From DATKXO01 sp035528995 (lineage in GTDB: Bacteria > Planctomycetota > Phycisphaerae > UBA1845): a stretch of 47,047 nt of DNA. The translations under genes and the position numbers were made by a program. Positions 17,339 to 25,160 of the stretch are shown here, piece after piece. Below the pieces are notes generated by a model. The model did not search any database, was not told where the DNA came from, and was given only the letters and a program-made list of their open reading frames with translations. The stretch spans positions 1 to 47,047 of the forward strand of contig DATKXO010000191.1 in the NCBI GenBank assembly GCA_035528995.1. Reading direction: 5' to 3'. The first letter of the stretch is position 1; each line of letters starts with the position of its first letter.

Positions 17339-18260
17339 ACCGCCTGTCCGTCGCGTAACCGAACACCGCCTCCAGGCTCTCGTCCGCCGCCGCGATCTCA
17401 CGCGCCGTCATCTCTTGCTCGAGGAGCAACCCCGGCAGCCGGTCGTACACCTGCTCGGGCGACGTGGTCTCGATGACCAGCGTGTCGGCGGCGGCAACCT
17501 TCAACCCCGTGACGGCCTCCATCATCGAAAGCGCCGCCGCCAGCCGCCGCGGCTCGTCCACGCGGACACGAATGGCGTGTGGCCGATCGTGCATCCCGCG
17601 CCGCACCGTCCGCAGATCACCCTCGGCAACAATTCGCCCGTGGTCGATCATCAGAATCTGCTGCGTCAGAGCTTCCACCTCGTGCAGCACGTGACTGGAG
17701 ATCAGAATGTCCACCCCGTCAGCCGCCAGGCGCCGCAGCAACGCGCTCAGCTCGTGCCGCACCACCGGGTCTGTGCCGGTGAAAGGCTCGTCCAGAATCA
17801 ACAGGCACGGCTCGTGAACCAGCGCCTGTGCGATCTTGATCCGCTGTCGCATGCCCTTCGAGTAGCCCCGGATCGCCCGCCCCATGTGCTCCGTCATGCC
17901 GGTCAGCTCGATGGCCCGCAACGCGGCCGAGTCGGCTTCCCCGCGCGGCAGTCCCGACACCCGTGCCAGGAACCGCACGAACCGCCGTCCCGTCAACTCC
18001 GCCCAGAACGGATCGCCCTCCGGGCAGTAGCCGATCTGCGACAGCACCGAAGGGTTGTCCCACGGACGCTGACCCAGCACCCGGATCGACCCCTTGCTGG
18101 GCCGGAGCTGACCCATGGCCAGCCCCATCAGCGTGCTCTTGCCCGCCCCGTTCGGCCCCACCAGACCGATGATCCCCTTCCCGATCGAGGTGGTCACGTT
18201 ATTCAGACCGATCACCTCGCCGTACCACTTCGACAAAGACTGAAGCTCAATAACAGCCAT
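17337..18260 (-). CDS. ABC transporter ATP-binding protein (third gene of export operon)
   Basis: A 307-residue nucleotide-binding subunit. Walker A is GPNGAGKST (about residues 35-43), the signature is YSKGMRQR (about 134-141), Walker B is LLILDEPFTGTDP (about 153-165), and the H-loop is SSH. A C-terminal extension of about 90 residues, after the EGDLRTVRR segment, is typical of ATPases driving ABC-2 exporters such as CcmA/NosF types. It should pair with the permease at 16378-17196. There is no clear Shine-Dalgarno site before ATG 18260. The permease gene of the first pair ends only 32 bases upstream, so it is probably co-transcribed with it. The stop codon overlaps the first unit of the heptad array. 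Confidence 0.9.
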   Translation of the reverse strand: MAVIELQSLSKWYGEVIGLNNVTTSIGKGIIGLVGPNGAGKSTLMGLAMGQLRPSKGSIRVLGQRPWDNPSVLSQIGYCPEGDPFWAELTGRRFVRFLARVSGLPRGEADSAALRAIELTGMTEHMGRAIRGYSKGMRQRIKIAQALVHEPCLLILDEPFTGTDPVVRHELSALLRRLAADGVDILISSHVLHEVEALTQQILMIDHGRIVAEGDLRTVRRGMHDRPHAIRVRVDEPRRLAAALSMMEAVTGLKVAAADTLVIETTSPEQVYDRLPGLLLEQEMTAREIAAADESLEAVFGYATDRR

Positions 18261-18292
18261 AAGATCGACCAGCGATCAGGTTTCTGCGCTTC

Positions 18293-19306
18293 TCACACGT
18301 TCGCTGCCGCACGCGAGAACCGCACCACACGCCGGTAGCAAACCAGCGCCGCCACTACCGTCACCGCGCACAACACCAACGCCGGATACATCGGCTCCAC
18401 CGGCCTGGACAGCGCCCGCTCGAACGCCTCGGCCGGCAGCGGCGTCGCCGCCCAGGCGCCCCGCATGTCGAACAGCCACTCCGTCAGGATGACGATGTCG
18501 TCCTGCAGGGACATGCTCCCCAGCAGGCCGGTCGTGTGAACCGAATCCACGGATTCGTGAATGATCGACTGAGCCATCACCGGCAGCAGGCAAACGGCCA
18601 GCCATCCCACCGTGACGTAACGCGAGTCCGACGTCAGGCTCGACAGCGCCAGCACCACTATCCCGCCCAGCACCATCACACCCAACCCGCAGATCACCAG
18701 GTCCAGCCCCAGTCCCAGCGTCTGGCCCCACGTATGCAGGCCGCCGGTAATCAGCACGCCCAGCAGCAATGACAGCAGGTTCGGCACCAGAACGACGAAC
18801 CCGATGAACGCCGCCGCGACCATCCACTTGCCCAGAACGTACGTCAGCGGCGTCACCGGCCGCGCAAAGTAGATCGGCAGCGCCCGGGCCTTCAGGTCGT
18901 TGGCGATCAACCCCGGGCCTACCCGGGCCACCACGATCAGGGCCCACAAGAGCTGCCACTTGATCATGACGATGAACACGCTGCGCCACAGAACCTCGCG
19001 AAACTCCCCGATCCGGGCCACGCCCCGCAGGTCCACCCCCAGAAACGTGCTCAAGACATCGTAGATCCCCTGCGCCTGCGGCGTGCCCGCCAGGGCCTCG
19101 GCCAGCGACAGCACGTAGAACAGCGGGCACGCCCCGCAGACGAATACCAGCCCCACCAGCACCATGTTCCGCGTCGCCGGCCGCTTGTATTCCCACCGCA
19201 CCCCCGTGGACGCGATGTTCAACCAGCCGCCCGTCGCCGCCGGCCGACCGCCACGCCCCGACCAACGCTGATAACGGTGCAGACTGGTCTGCGTCGTGCC
19301 GCTCAT
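18293..19306 (-). CDS. ABC transporter permease (ABC-2 type), second gene of the export operon
   Basis: A 337-residue membrane protein with about six hydrophobic segments: NMVLVGLVFVCGACPLFYVL, WQLLWALIVVARVG, AAAFIGFVVLVPNLLSLLLG, LVICGLGVMVLGGIVVLALS, VGWLAVCLLPVMAQ, and ALVLCAVTVVAALVC near the C-terminus. The loop IANDLKARALPIYFARPVTP is the conserved ABC-2 permease region before the third helix. Its ATG (19304-19306) overlaps the stop codon of the upstream ATPase by the ATGA arrangement, so the two are translationally coupled and surely form one transporter. The N-terminal 35 residues are polar and cytoplasmic. The substrate is unknown. Confidence 0.85.
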   Translation of the reverse strand: MSGTTQTSLHRYQRWSGRGGRPAATGGWLNIASTGVRWEYKRPATRNMVLVGLVFVCGACPLFYVLSLAEALAGTPQAQGIYDVLSTFLGVDLRGVARIGEFREVLWRSVFIVMIKWQLLWALIVVARVGPGLIANDLKARALPIYFARPVTPLTYVLGKWMVAAAFIGFVVLVPNLLSLLLGVLITGGLHTWGQTLGLGLDLVICGLGVMVLGGIVVLALSSLTSDSRYVTVGWLAVCLLPVMAQSIIHESVDSVHTTGLLGSMSLQDDIVILTEWLFDMRGAWAATPLPAEAFERALSRPVEPMYPALVLCAVTVVAALVCYRRVVRFSRAAANV

Positions 19307-20244
19307 CGGTGCTCCTGCCGCCGGATCGCCGCCATGAACCGGTCCTCCAGCGAACTCCGCTTGGGCTGCAAACCTCGAATCTTCACGCCGCAGTCCACCG
19401 CCGCCTGAAGGACCAGGTTCTGGCTCCCGGCCGCGGGCAGCTCGATCCCCATCGAACCGTCCGAACAGTCGCGGACGGCCACCTGCCGCTCGGTCAGGCA
19501 CCGGCGAAAAACCTCGCTCTCCCCTTCGTAGTTGACCTCGTACAGCGTCGGGTGCGGCTCTTTCATCTCCTCGATCCGACCCGACGCCAGCATCTGACCG
19601 CCGCCCATGATCAGCACCCGGTCGCAGACCCGCTCGACGTCCGGCAGCAGATGACTCGAAAGAAGCACGCTGATGCCCGCCCGACCCAGATCGGTGATCA
19701 GCGAAAGCATCACCTGCCGACCCTGCGGGTCCATCCCGTTCGTCGGCTCGTCCAGGAACAGCAGGTCCGGATCGTGCACCAGCGCCTGGGCCAGCTTGAG
19801 CCGCTGCCTCATGCCGGCCGAGTACTGCTCCGCCGGGCGGTACCGGGCCTCTTCCAGATCGACGTAATCCAGCACCTCGTGCGCACGCTGCATCGCGTCC
19901 GTGAACGTCATCCCGGACAGCCGCCCCGCGTAGCACACGTAGCCCGTCCCGGTCATCCCCGGGATCAGGCAGTCGTTCTCCGGCACGAAGCCGACCCGCC
20001 GCCGAATCTGTCGCTGCTGCCGGACGATGTCCAACCCCAGCACCGACGCCCCGCCCGACGTCCCCGGCGTCTGACCCAGCAGCACGCTGATCAAAGTGCT
20101 CTTGCCGGCCCCGTTCGGCCCCAACAGCCCCACCACCCCCGGTTCGATCGACAGCGACACCCCGTCCAGCGCCCTGATGCGCCCGTACCGCTTGACCAGC
20201 TTGTCGCACGTGATGATCGGAAGGGACTGGGCTTCAGAAACCAT
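19303..20244 (-). CDS. ABC transporter ATP-binding protein (first gene of export operon)
   Basis: About 313 residues. Walker A GPNGAGKST, signature YSAGMRQR, Walker B LLFLDEPTNGMDP and switch SSH are all present. A C-terminal domain of about 90 residues (ASGRIEEMKEPHPTLYEVNY onward) is typical of ABC-2 exporters. It is coupled by a 4-base overlap to the permease at 18293-19306. ATG 20244 is preferred; a TTG five codons earlier (20259) is possible. Together with the two downstream genes this gives ATPase-permease-ATPase-permease on one strand, which suggests either a heteromeric exporter or two related ones arising by duplication. The two ATPases share motifs but are clearly divergent. Confidence 0.9.
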   Translation of the reverse strand: MVSEAQSLPIITCDKLVKRYGRIRALDGVSLSIEPGVVGLLGPNGAGKSTLISVLLGQTPGTSGGASVLGLDIVRQQRQIRRRVGFVPENDCLIPGMTGTGYVCYAGRLSGMTFTDAMQRAHEVLDYVDLEEARYRPAEQYSAGMRQRLKLAQALVHDPDLLFLDEPTNGMDPQGRQVMLSLITDLGRAGISVLLSSHLLPDVERVCDRVLIMGGGQMLASGRIEEMKEPHPTLYEVNYEGESEVFRRCLTERQVAVRDCSDGSMGIELPAAGSQNLVLQAAVDCGVKIRGLQPKRSSLEDRFMAAIRRQEHR

Positions 20245-20278
20245 CGCCGCTCGCTTCAAAGACAGCTCGCATGGGTGC

Positions 20279-20299
20279 CCCAGGTCCTCCGGACCTGGG
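20279..20299. repeat. Intergenic hairpin, REP-like
   Basis: CCCAGGTCC (20279-20287) pairs perfectly with GGACCTGGG (20291-20299) around TCC. It lies between the start of the ABC operon and the end of the radical SAM gene. A second inverted repeat, GGCCAAC/GTTGGCC with a 6-base loop, is at 20399-20418. Neither has a T-run, so they look more like REP or mRNA-end structures than intrinsic terminators. The gap 20245-20523 holds nothing else I can support. Confidence 0.5.
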
Positions 20300-20523
20300 C
20301 GTCACAATCCTGGCACCCGCGCCCGCGCTCCCCCGCTGCCCACGGTCTCCGCGGTCCACCAAGGGCGCCCGCACAAACATCGCTCGACCGCGCCGACCGG
20401 CCAACCTACCCGTTGGCCCCGACGCCCGCAACGCAGGCCCTCTCTATTTGTCTTCGCCCAACGCGCCCCGTTATTGCACCCCGTTGCCCCCGGAGGGACC
20501 ATACAATCCCATCTCCGCCGACC

Positions 20524-21510
20524 TCACACCCACGACCGCCGCTCGTCAAACCGCCACAACCCCGCATCGCGGGCGGCCGCGTACGCCTCGCGCATCTCGG
20601 CCGTCGTCGGACAGCGGTTGATCTCCTCGTAGCGCACCACACCGGCCCCCGGACCCTCGGCGGCGATCCGACCCACCTGATACGCCGGCCGATACTGCCC
20701 CATGATGTTCACCCACGTGTCCCGCGACACCTCCGCCAGCCACCGGAAGATCGCCCGGCTCTCCTCCAGCAGACCCGGCATCACCAGGTGCCGCACCAGC
20801 ACGCCGCGACAGGCCGTCCCATCCGGATTGAATCGCAGATCGCCCACCTGCCGGTGCATTTCTGCAATCGCCTCGCGGGCCCGCTCGGGATAGTCCTTGG
20901 CCTTGGAAAACCGCCTGGCCGACTCGCCCGACCAGAACTTGAAATCCGGCATGTAGATGTCCACCAGCCCGTCCATCAGCTTCAGCGACGGCAACGCGTC
21001 GTACGCGCTGGTGTTGTAGACGATCGGGAGGGCAAGCCCGCGCTCGATAGCGACGGCCACCGCCTCGACCACTTGCGGCACCACGTGCTCCGGCGTGACG
21101 AAGTTGATGTTGTGGCACCCCTCCTCCTGCAGCGCCATCATCAGGTCGGCGATCTGCGTGGCGCTCATCTCCTGCCCGTTGGGCACCTGCGAGATGTCCC
21201 AGTTCTGGCAGAACACGCAGTGCAGATTGCACATGGAGAAGAAGATCGTCCCCGACCCCCGCGTGCCCCGCAGGCAGTCCTCCTCACCCATGTGCGGAAA
21301 CGCCGAACTGACCTTGGCGTATCGCCCGGTCCGGCAGACCTTCTCCTCGCCGGCCAGCCGGTTGACCTTGCAGTTCCGCGGACACGCGCAACAACGCTCC
21401 AGCTCCTTATGCGCCGACACCACCCGCTCATTCAGCGACGCCCGAACCGCCGGATCGGCATACGCCGGCACAAACTCGGACACAACGAATCGATCATCGC
21501 CCGCCGTCAT
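20524..21510 (-). CDS. Radical SAM protein, PflX-like (COG1313)
   Basis: A 328-residue iron-sulfur protein. The radical SAM triad CNLHCVFC places cysteines at residues 94, 98 and 101. An N-terminal cysteine cluster (residues 40, 41, 43, 47 and 59, in CCACPRNCKVNR...KVCRTG) is characteristic of the PflX group (pyruvate formate-lyase-activating-enzyme-like, COG1313). INFVTPEHVVPQVVEAV and YNTSAYDAL are also typical. Family members activate or modify unknown targets; no glycyl radical enzyme is adjacent. It is transcribed divergently from the neighbouring EEP lipoprotein across about 105 bases. Family confidence is high; function is unknown. Confidence 0.88.
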   Translation of the reverse strand: MTAGDDRFVVSEFVPAYADPAVRASLNERVVSAHKELERCCACPRNCKVNRLAGEEKVCRTGRYAKVSSAFPHMGEEDCLRGTRGSGTIFFSMCNLHCVFCQNWDISQVPNGQEMSATQIADLMMALQEEGCHNINFVTPEHVVPQVVEAVAVAIERGLALPIVYNTSAYDALPSLKLMDGLVDIYMPDFKFWSGESARRFSKAKDYPERAREAIAEMHRQVGDLRFNPDGTACRGVLVRHLVMPGLLEESRAIFRWLAEVSRDTWVNIMGQYRPAYQVGRIAAEGPGAGVVRYEEINRCPTTAEMREAYAAARDAGLWRFDERRSWV

Positions 21511-21615
21511 GATATCGTCAGTCTACCCGGCGCCCGCAACAGCGCCCACCAGACCCCGACGAGTCAGCGCAGACGACACTGGCCACACGCACGCCGAAGG
21601 AGGTAGACTGCGCCC

Positions 21616-22455
21616 ATGCTTATACGCAACGCGACCACCATGCTGCTCGCATGCGGCTGCATCCTGGCGCTGTTCGCGGCCGGCGGCGGATGCGCGCCCC
21701 AACCTCCAACCCTGCACGTGGCCACCCTGAATATCGCCCACGGCCGAGGGCCCGGGTTCAACCCCGTCAACCTGTCGGACGCCAGCTTCAGGAACAACCT
21801 CGACCGCATCGCCCAGGTCCTGCTTCGCGAACGGCCCGACGTCGTCGCCCTCCAGGAGATCGACGCCGGATCGTTCTGGAGCGGCGGCTTCGATCACACC
21901 CACTACCTGCAGCAGGCCGCCGGTTTCACGCATCGGCACCTCGGCCTGCACGTCGATGCCGAAAAGATGGGCATGCGCCTCCAGTACGGCACCGCCCTGC
22001 TGGCCCGCCAACCGCTCGACTCGCCGACCAGCCACGCATTCCACCTGGACGCGCTCGACACCAAGGGATTCGTAACCGCGCGCGTCAAGCTCGACGGCCG
22101 CCCCCTGCTGGTCGTCTCGGTCCACCTCGACGCCAGAACCGCAAAGAGACGCCGTCAGCAGGCCCAACACCTGATCGACCGCCTGCCCATGGCCGGCCTG
22201 CCCATCGTCCTCCTGGGCGATCTGAACTCCACGTGGAATGACGACGGCGCAACCAGACTGCTGGCCCAGCACTTGCACCTCCGCGCCTACGAGCCGGATT
22301 CATCGCAGTGGCCGACCTTCCCCTCAACCGAACCGGCCGACCGAATCGACTGGATCATGATCTCACCGCAACTGGAGTTCGTGGAGCACCGCCTCTGGCC
22401 CGATCGCGTCTCCGACCACCTCGGCCTCACCGCAATCCTCCGCTGGCGGCAGTGA
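21616..22455 (+). CDS. Endonuclease/exonuclease/phosphatase-fold lipoprotein
   Basis: A 279-residue protein. The N-terminus is a lipoprotein signal: a hydrophobic run LLACGCILALFAAGG and a GGGC lipobox at about residues 24-27. The remainder is an EEP-fold phosphoesterase: ATLNIAHG, VVALQEID with the metal-binding Glu, LLVVSVHLDA, VLLGDLNSTW with catalytic Asp and Asn, DRIDWIMIS, and SDHLGL with the catalytic His. It should be anchored facing the periplasm. Substrates in this fold range from nucleic acids to inositol phosphates and lipids, so the reaction cannot be named. A consensus AAGGAGGT ribosome site (21597-21604) precedes the ATG. It converges with another EEP protein, separated by three bases. 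Confidence 0.88.
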   Translation: MLIRNATTMLLACGCILALFAAGGGCAPQPPTLHVATLNIAHGRGPGFNPVNLSDASFRNNLDRIAQVLLRERPDVVALQEIDAGSFWSGGFDHTHYLQQAAGFTHRHLGLHVDAEKMGMRLQYGTALLARQPLDSPTSHAFHLDALDTKGFVTARVKLDGRPLLVVSVHLDARTAKRRRQQAQHLIDRLPMAGLPIVLLGDLNSTWNDDGATRLLAQHLHLRAYEPDSSQWPTFPSTEPADRIDWIMISPQLEFVEHRLWPDRVSDHLGLTAILRWRQ

Positions 22456-22458
22456 ATC

Positions 22459-23538
22459 TCAATCCCCTTCGACGCGAAAGCCAACTCTCGCGATCACAGG
22501 CCTGTGATCGGAACCGGCGCCGATTCCCGTTCGGCATTCGACGCAGGCGAGCCCGCGGCCGAGGTAGATGTGGTCCAGCCGCACGCCCGGAGCCCAGCGG
22601 AAAAACCCGTGCACCGGCCAAGTCGGTCCACGCCCCCAACCTCCCTGGCCGTAGGCGTCCGTCAGCCCGGCCCGACGCAACGACGTGGCCTGCAGACTGT
22701 TCTCGGTGAAGTTGAAATCGCCGCCCAGTACCAATGGCAGCCGCTCGTCACCCAGCACGTCGATCAGGTCCGCAAACTGCGTCCGCGTCTCGATCACGTA
22801 CTCCATGCCCCACGGCGGCAGCAGATGCACATTGTAGACCGCGATCCGGCGCTCGGGAGTCTGCACCACCGCTCGCATCTGCGGTTCCGTGCCCGAGCCC
22901 AGCGGAATGTAGCGGTTCACCTGACCGACAAACGGCCACTTCGAGTATATCGCCGCCCCGAACGAGTCGTCACGCGGCACATAGACGATGTGCGGGTAGG
23001 CGCCACCGACGCCTCGTTGAAGGGCCTCGTGCCAATGGTCGGTGTATTCCTGAAGCAACAGAATATCCGCATCAACGGAGCGAATCTCCTCGACGAGCGG
23101 CCCCGTCCTCTCGTTGACCATGAGCAGGTTGACACTCATCACCGTCACGGCCCGCCCGCTGATCTCCGGAGATGTTTGGGGAAGGTACTGCCACCACGTC
23201 GGCCCGACGGTGAACAGCGCCAAAGGCAGCGTGGCCAGCAGCAGCCGCACGTTCCGGGTCCAGCCCGCCACGATCGCCACCAGGACCAGCACCAGACCGA
23301 AGTGGTACATAAACGTGCGCAGCATGAACGCCGCCCACGCCACGGCCACATATGCGAGAGATTCGTTCCGAAAACCGGCCGGCCAGAGATAGGCAAACCC
23401 GACCACGATGTAGGACGCTATGACAAAGACCCACGCCTCACGCCGGAGCATGCGCCTGCGCTGGGCCCACGTCGGCCAACTCAGGCGCCAGAAGCCACGA
23501 CGATCCGCACTCGCAGGCTGGTCATCAGCATCGCTCAT
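22459..23538 (-). CDS. Membrane-anchored endonuclease/exonuclease/phosphatase-fold protein
   Basis: A 359-residue protein. Three hydrophobic segments lie in the first 120 residues (WVFVIASYIVVGFAYLWPAG, YHFGLVLVLVAIVAG, LLLATLPLALFTVG). They are followed by a soluble EEP domain: VMSVNLLMVN, ILLLQEYT, IAVYNVHLLPPWG, LVLGGDFNFTEN, RLDHIYLGRG and GSDHRPVIARV. This is the layout of the YafD-like EEP membrane proteins. The catalytic Asp/Asn (GGDFN) and final Asp-His are intact. It converges with the EEP lipoprotein at 21616-22455, the two stop codons nearly touching, which suggests a related role or an old duplication. The substrate is unknown. Confidence 0.87.
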   Translation of the reverse strand: MSDADDQPASADRRGFWRLSWPTWAQRRRMLRREAWVFVIASYIVVGFAYLWPAGFRNESLAYVAVAWAAFMLRTFMYHFGLVLVLVAIVAGWTRNVRLLLATLPLALFTVGPTWWQYLPQTSPEISGRAVTVMSVNLLMVNERTGPLVEEIRSVDADILLLQEYTDHWHEALQRGVGGAYPHIVYVPRDDSFGAAIYSKWPFVGQVNRYIPLGSGTEPQMRAVVQTPERRIAVYNVHLLPPWGMEYVIETRTQFADLIDVLGDERLPLVLGGDFNFTENSLQATSLRRAGLTDAYGQGGWGRGPTWPVHGFFRWAPGVRLDHIYLGRGLACVECRTGIGAGSDHRPVIARVGFRVEGD

Positions 23539-23611
23539 CCGCCCGCACGGGCGCGCCGCAGGTCACCATGCGGCACGTCTCCTCTACTCCGACCCGGACC
23601 CCGCGCTCCGT

Positions 23612-23702
23612 ACGACACACACAGCACACAGCACACAGCACACAGCACACAGCACACAGCGCCCACCCCTGAATCCCCAATCCCCAATCCTCACTCCTGT
23701 CC
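23612..23702. repeat. Array of 7-bp tandem repeats downstream of arsM
   Basis: Six perfect copies of ACACAGC occupy 23619-23660. In the same 7-base register there is one degenerate unit before (ACGACAC) and six after: GCCCACC, CCTGAAT, CCCCAAT, CCCCAAT, CCTCACT, CCTGTCC. The array runs into the last codons and stop of arsM (minus strand, stop at 23691-23693). CCCCAAT resembles cyanobacterial heptanucleotide repeats. It is the second heptad array in the window, again at the stop codon of a minus-strand gene. Confidence 0.85.
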
Positions 23703-24560
23703 CTTGGGCTTCTCCGCGTAGATCTTCGCGCTCCACACCTTGCCCACCATCGGCGCGATGATCTCTCGAATCGTCTTCTCATCCACCGGCCCGCCCCCGC
23801 AACACTGGCTGCTCAGCGCCTGATCCGAGTCCGGCAACTCGGACCGGATGAACTCCGCCATCTGATCGGCGTCGTAGACGATGCGCTCCCGCACCTCGAC
23901 GTTGACCAGCCCGGCCCGTCGCAGACCGTCGAGATACGCCTCCTCGCTGATCGCGCCGGCCACGCACGAGCTGTACAACTGCTCGTTCGCCCGCACCCAA
24001 TCCGGCAGCTCCTGCACCACGATGTCCGACACCGACATCCGCCCGCCCGGCCGCAGCACCCGGGCGATCTCGCCGAACACCCGCGGCTTGTCCGGCGACA
24101 GGTTGATCACGCAATTCGAGACCACCCAGTCCACCGACCCCGACTCCACCGGCAGCTCCTCGATGATCCCCTTGCGCACCTCGACGTTGTCCAGACCCGA
24201 GGCCGCAATGTTCTCCCGCGCCTTGGCGATCATCTCGTCCGTCATGTCGATCCCGATGGCCCGACCCGTCGGACCGACCTTCTTGCCCGCCAGGAGCACG
24301 TCGATGCCCGCCCCGGACCCCAGGTCGAGCACGACCTGCCCCTCGGCCACCTCGCTGAAGGCCAGCGGGTTCCCGCAGCCGAACGAGTTGACCACGGCCT
24401 CGGGCGGCAGGGCCTCCAGCTCCTCACGCGTGTAGCCGGCCAGCTTGCTCACCACGCCCTTCTGCGCGGGCGACGAGCAACAGCACGACTCCGTCGGGCT
24501 GGTCACCGCTTTGGCGTAGGCCCGCGTCACGTTCGCACGGATGTTCTCTTGTTCACTCAT
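23691..24560 (-). CDS. arsM: Arsenite methyltransferase
   Basis: A 289-residue SAM-dependent methyltransferase that converts arsenite to methylated arsenicals in the cytosol. The SAM site is VLDLGSGAGIDVLLAG (about 78-92). The cysteines expected for arsenic binding are present: Cys62 in SFGCGNP, Cys150 in VSNCVINL and Cys199 in SSCVAGA, plus an N-terminal CCC at 26-28 and a late CC in SSQCCGGG. These positions separate ArsM from ordinary methyltransferases. It follows the arsR-like gene with a stop-CCC-ATG junction (3-base gap), and CAGGAG just upstream serves as ribosome site, so the two form one operon. Induction by arsenite through the regulator is the likely control. Confidence 0.93.
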   Translation of the reverse strand: MSEQENIRANVTRAYAKAVTSPTESCCCSSPAQKGVVSKLAGYTREELEALPPEAVVNSFGCGNPLAFSEVAEGQVVLDLGSGAGIDVLLAGKKVGPTGRAIGIDMTDEMIAKARENIAASGLDNVEVRKGIIEELPVESGSVDWVVSNCVINLSPDKPRVFGEIARVLRPGGRMSVSDIVVQELPDWVRANEQLYSSCVAGAISEEAYLDGLRRAGLVNVEVRERIVYDADQMAEFIRSELPDSDQALSSQCCGGGPVDEKTIREIIAPMVGKVWSAKIYAEKPKGQE

Positions 24561-24563
24561 GGG

Positions 24564-24998
24564 TTACTCCTGTCTTTTCGCAGCGCCGTCTCGACAGCAC
24601 CCCTCGATGGCGTCGGCCATGTCCCGCAGCCTGGTCGCCAGATCCGGAGAGCGCACCGAGTAATACACTTCCTTGCCGCGCTTCTCCGCGGTCAGAATCC
24701 CCGCCTCTTTCAACATGGCCAGATGCCGCGACACCACCGACACACAGGCCGGGCAGCATTCCGACATCTCGGTCACCGTGCACGGCCTCCCGCACTCTGC
24801 CAGCCGCCGCAGCAGCGCAATCCGGTTCGGGTCGCACAGGGCCTTGAAGAACCGCGCGTCCAGCAACTCCCCGAGCCGCCCCCGCCCGCCCCCCCGGCGA
24901 GCACCTTGACGAGCGCCTTGACCGGCACCCTGACGGCCACTTTGGCTTGCACTCTGACGGGTGCTTTGGGCGGGGCTGCCTGGGCGTCGTTTGCTCAT
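24564..24998 (-). CDS. arsR: ArsR/SmtB-family repressor with repetitive N-terminal tail
   Basis: A 144-residue winged-helix regulator. The HTH domain is in the second half: ARFFKALCDPNRIALLRRLAE, then CTVTEMSECCPACVSVVSRHLAMLKEAGIL, and the wing KRGKEVYYSVRS. Cysteines in the CC..C cluster next to the recognition helix could sense arsenite; a C-terminal GCC adds two more. Before the domain is a low-complexity tail of tetrapeptides (SPAQ, STRQ, SASQ, SGRQ, GAGQ, GARQ, GARR) encoded by 12-base repeats around 24901-24990. ATG 24998 is preferred because the promoter at 25014-25042 would start RNA near 25007; ATG 25010 would then be too early. It probably represses its own operon with arsM. Confidence 0.87.
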   Translation of the reverse strand: MSKRRPGSPAQSTRQSASQSGRQGAGQGARQGARRGGGRGRLGELLDARFFKALCDPNRIALLRRLAECGRPCTVTEMSECCPACVSVVSRHLAMLKEAGILTAEKRGKEVYYSVRSPDLATRLRDMADAIEGCCRDGAAKRQE

Positions 24999-25013
24999 TT
25001 GCGTCACCATGCA

Positions 25014-25042
25014 AATATACCCCACGATCCACCCGCCGTCAA
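25014..25042 (-). promoter_or_regulatory. Promoter of the arsR-arsM operon
   Basis: On the minus strand TTGACG (25042-25037) and TATATT (25019-25014) are exactly 17 bases apart. The predicted RNA start lies close to the arsR initiation codon, giving a very short leader. Confidence 0.78.
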
Positions 25043-25069
25043 ACCGATTCCCCGGAATATCCGTCAAAC
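25036..25069. promoter_or_regulatory. Candidate ArsR operator region
   Basis: Direct repeats CCGTCAAAC at 25036-25044 and 25061-25069 are 25 bases apart (start to start) and flank an imperfect inverted repeat GATTCC-CC-GGAATATC (25046-25061). One repeat overlaps the -35 element. The arrangement suits a repressor site; binding is inferred. Confidence 0.45.
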
Positions 25070-25160
25070 GGATTTTGCAGACAGGTTACCTGCGGGGCAC
25101 TTTGCGAATCGACCCCGGCCCATGCCGGCGGGCCGACGCCACGTTTCCACGCCGCTACCT

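Noticed and set aside
18293..20209. A 638-residue frame suggesting an ATPase-permease fusion
   Set aside because: Its first half is the wrong frame of the ATPase gene (Arg/Gly-rich, no ABC motifs). The real permease starts at 19306 with an ATGA overlap.
22491..22510. A perfect 20-bp palindrome (CGATCACAGG/CCTGTGATCG)
   Set aside because: It lies within the codons for the conserved SDHRPVI motif of the EEP protein, so it is probably a coding coincidence rather than an operator or terminator.
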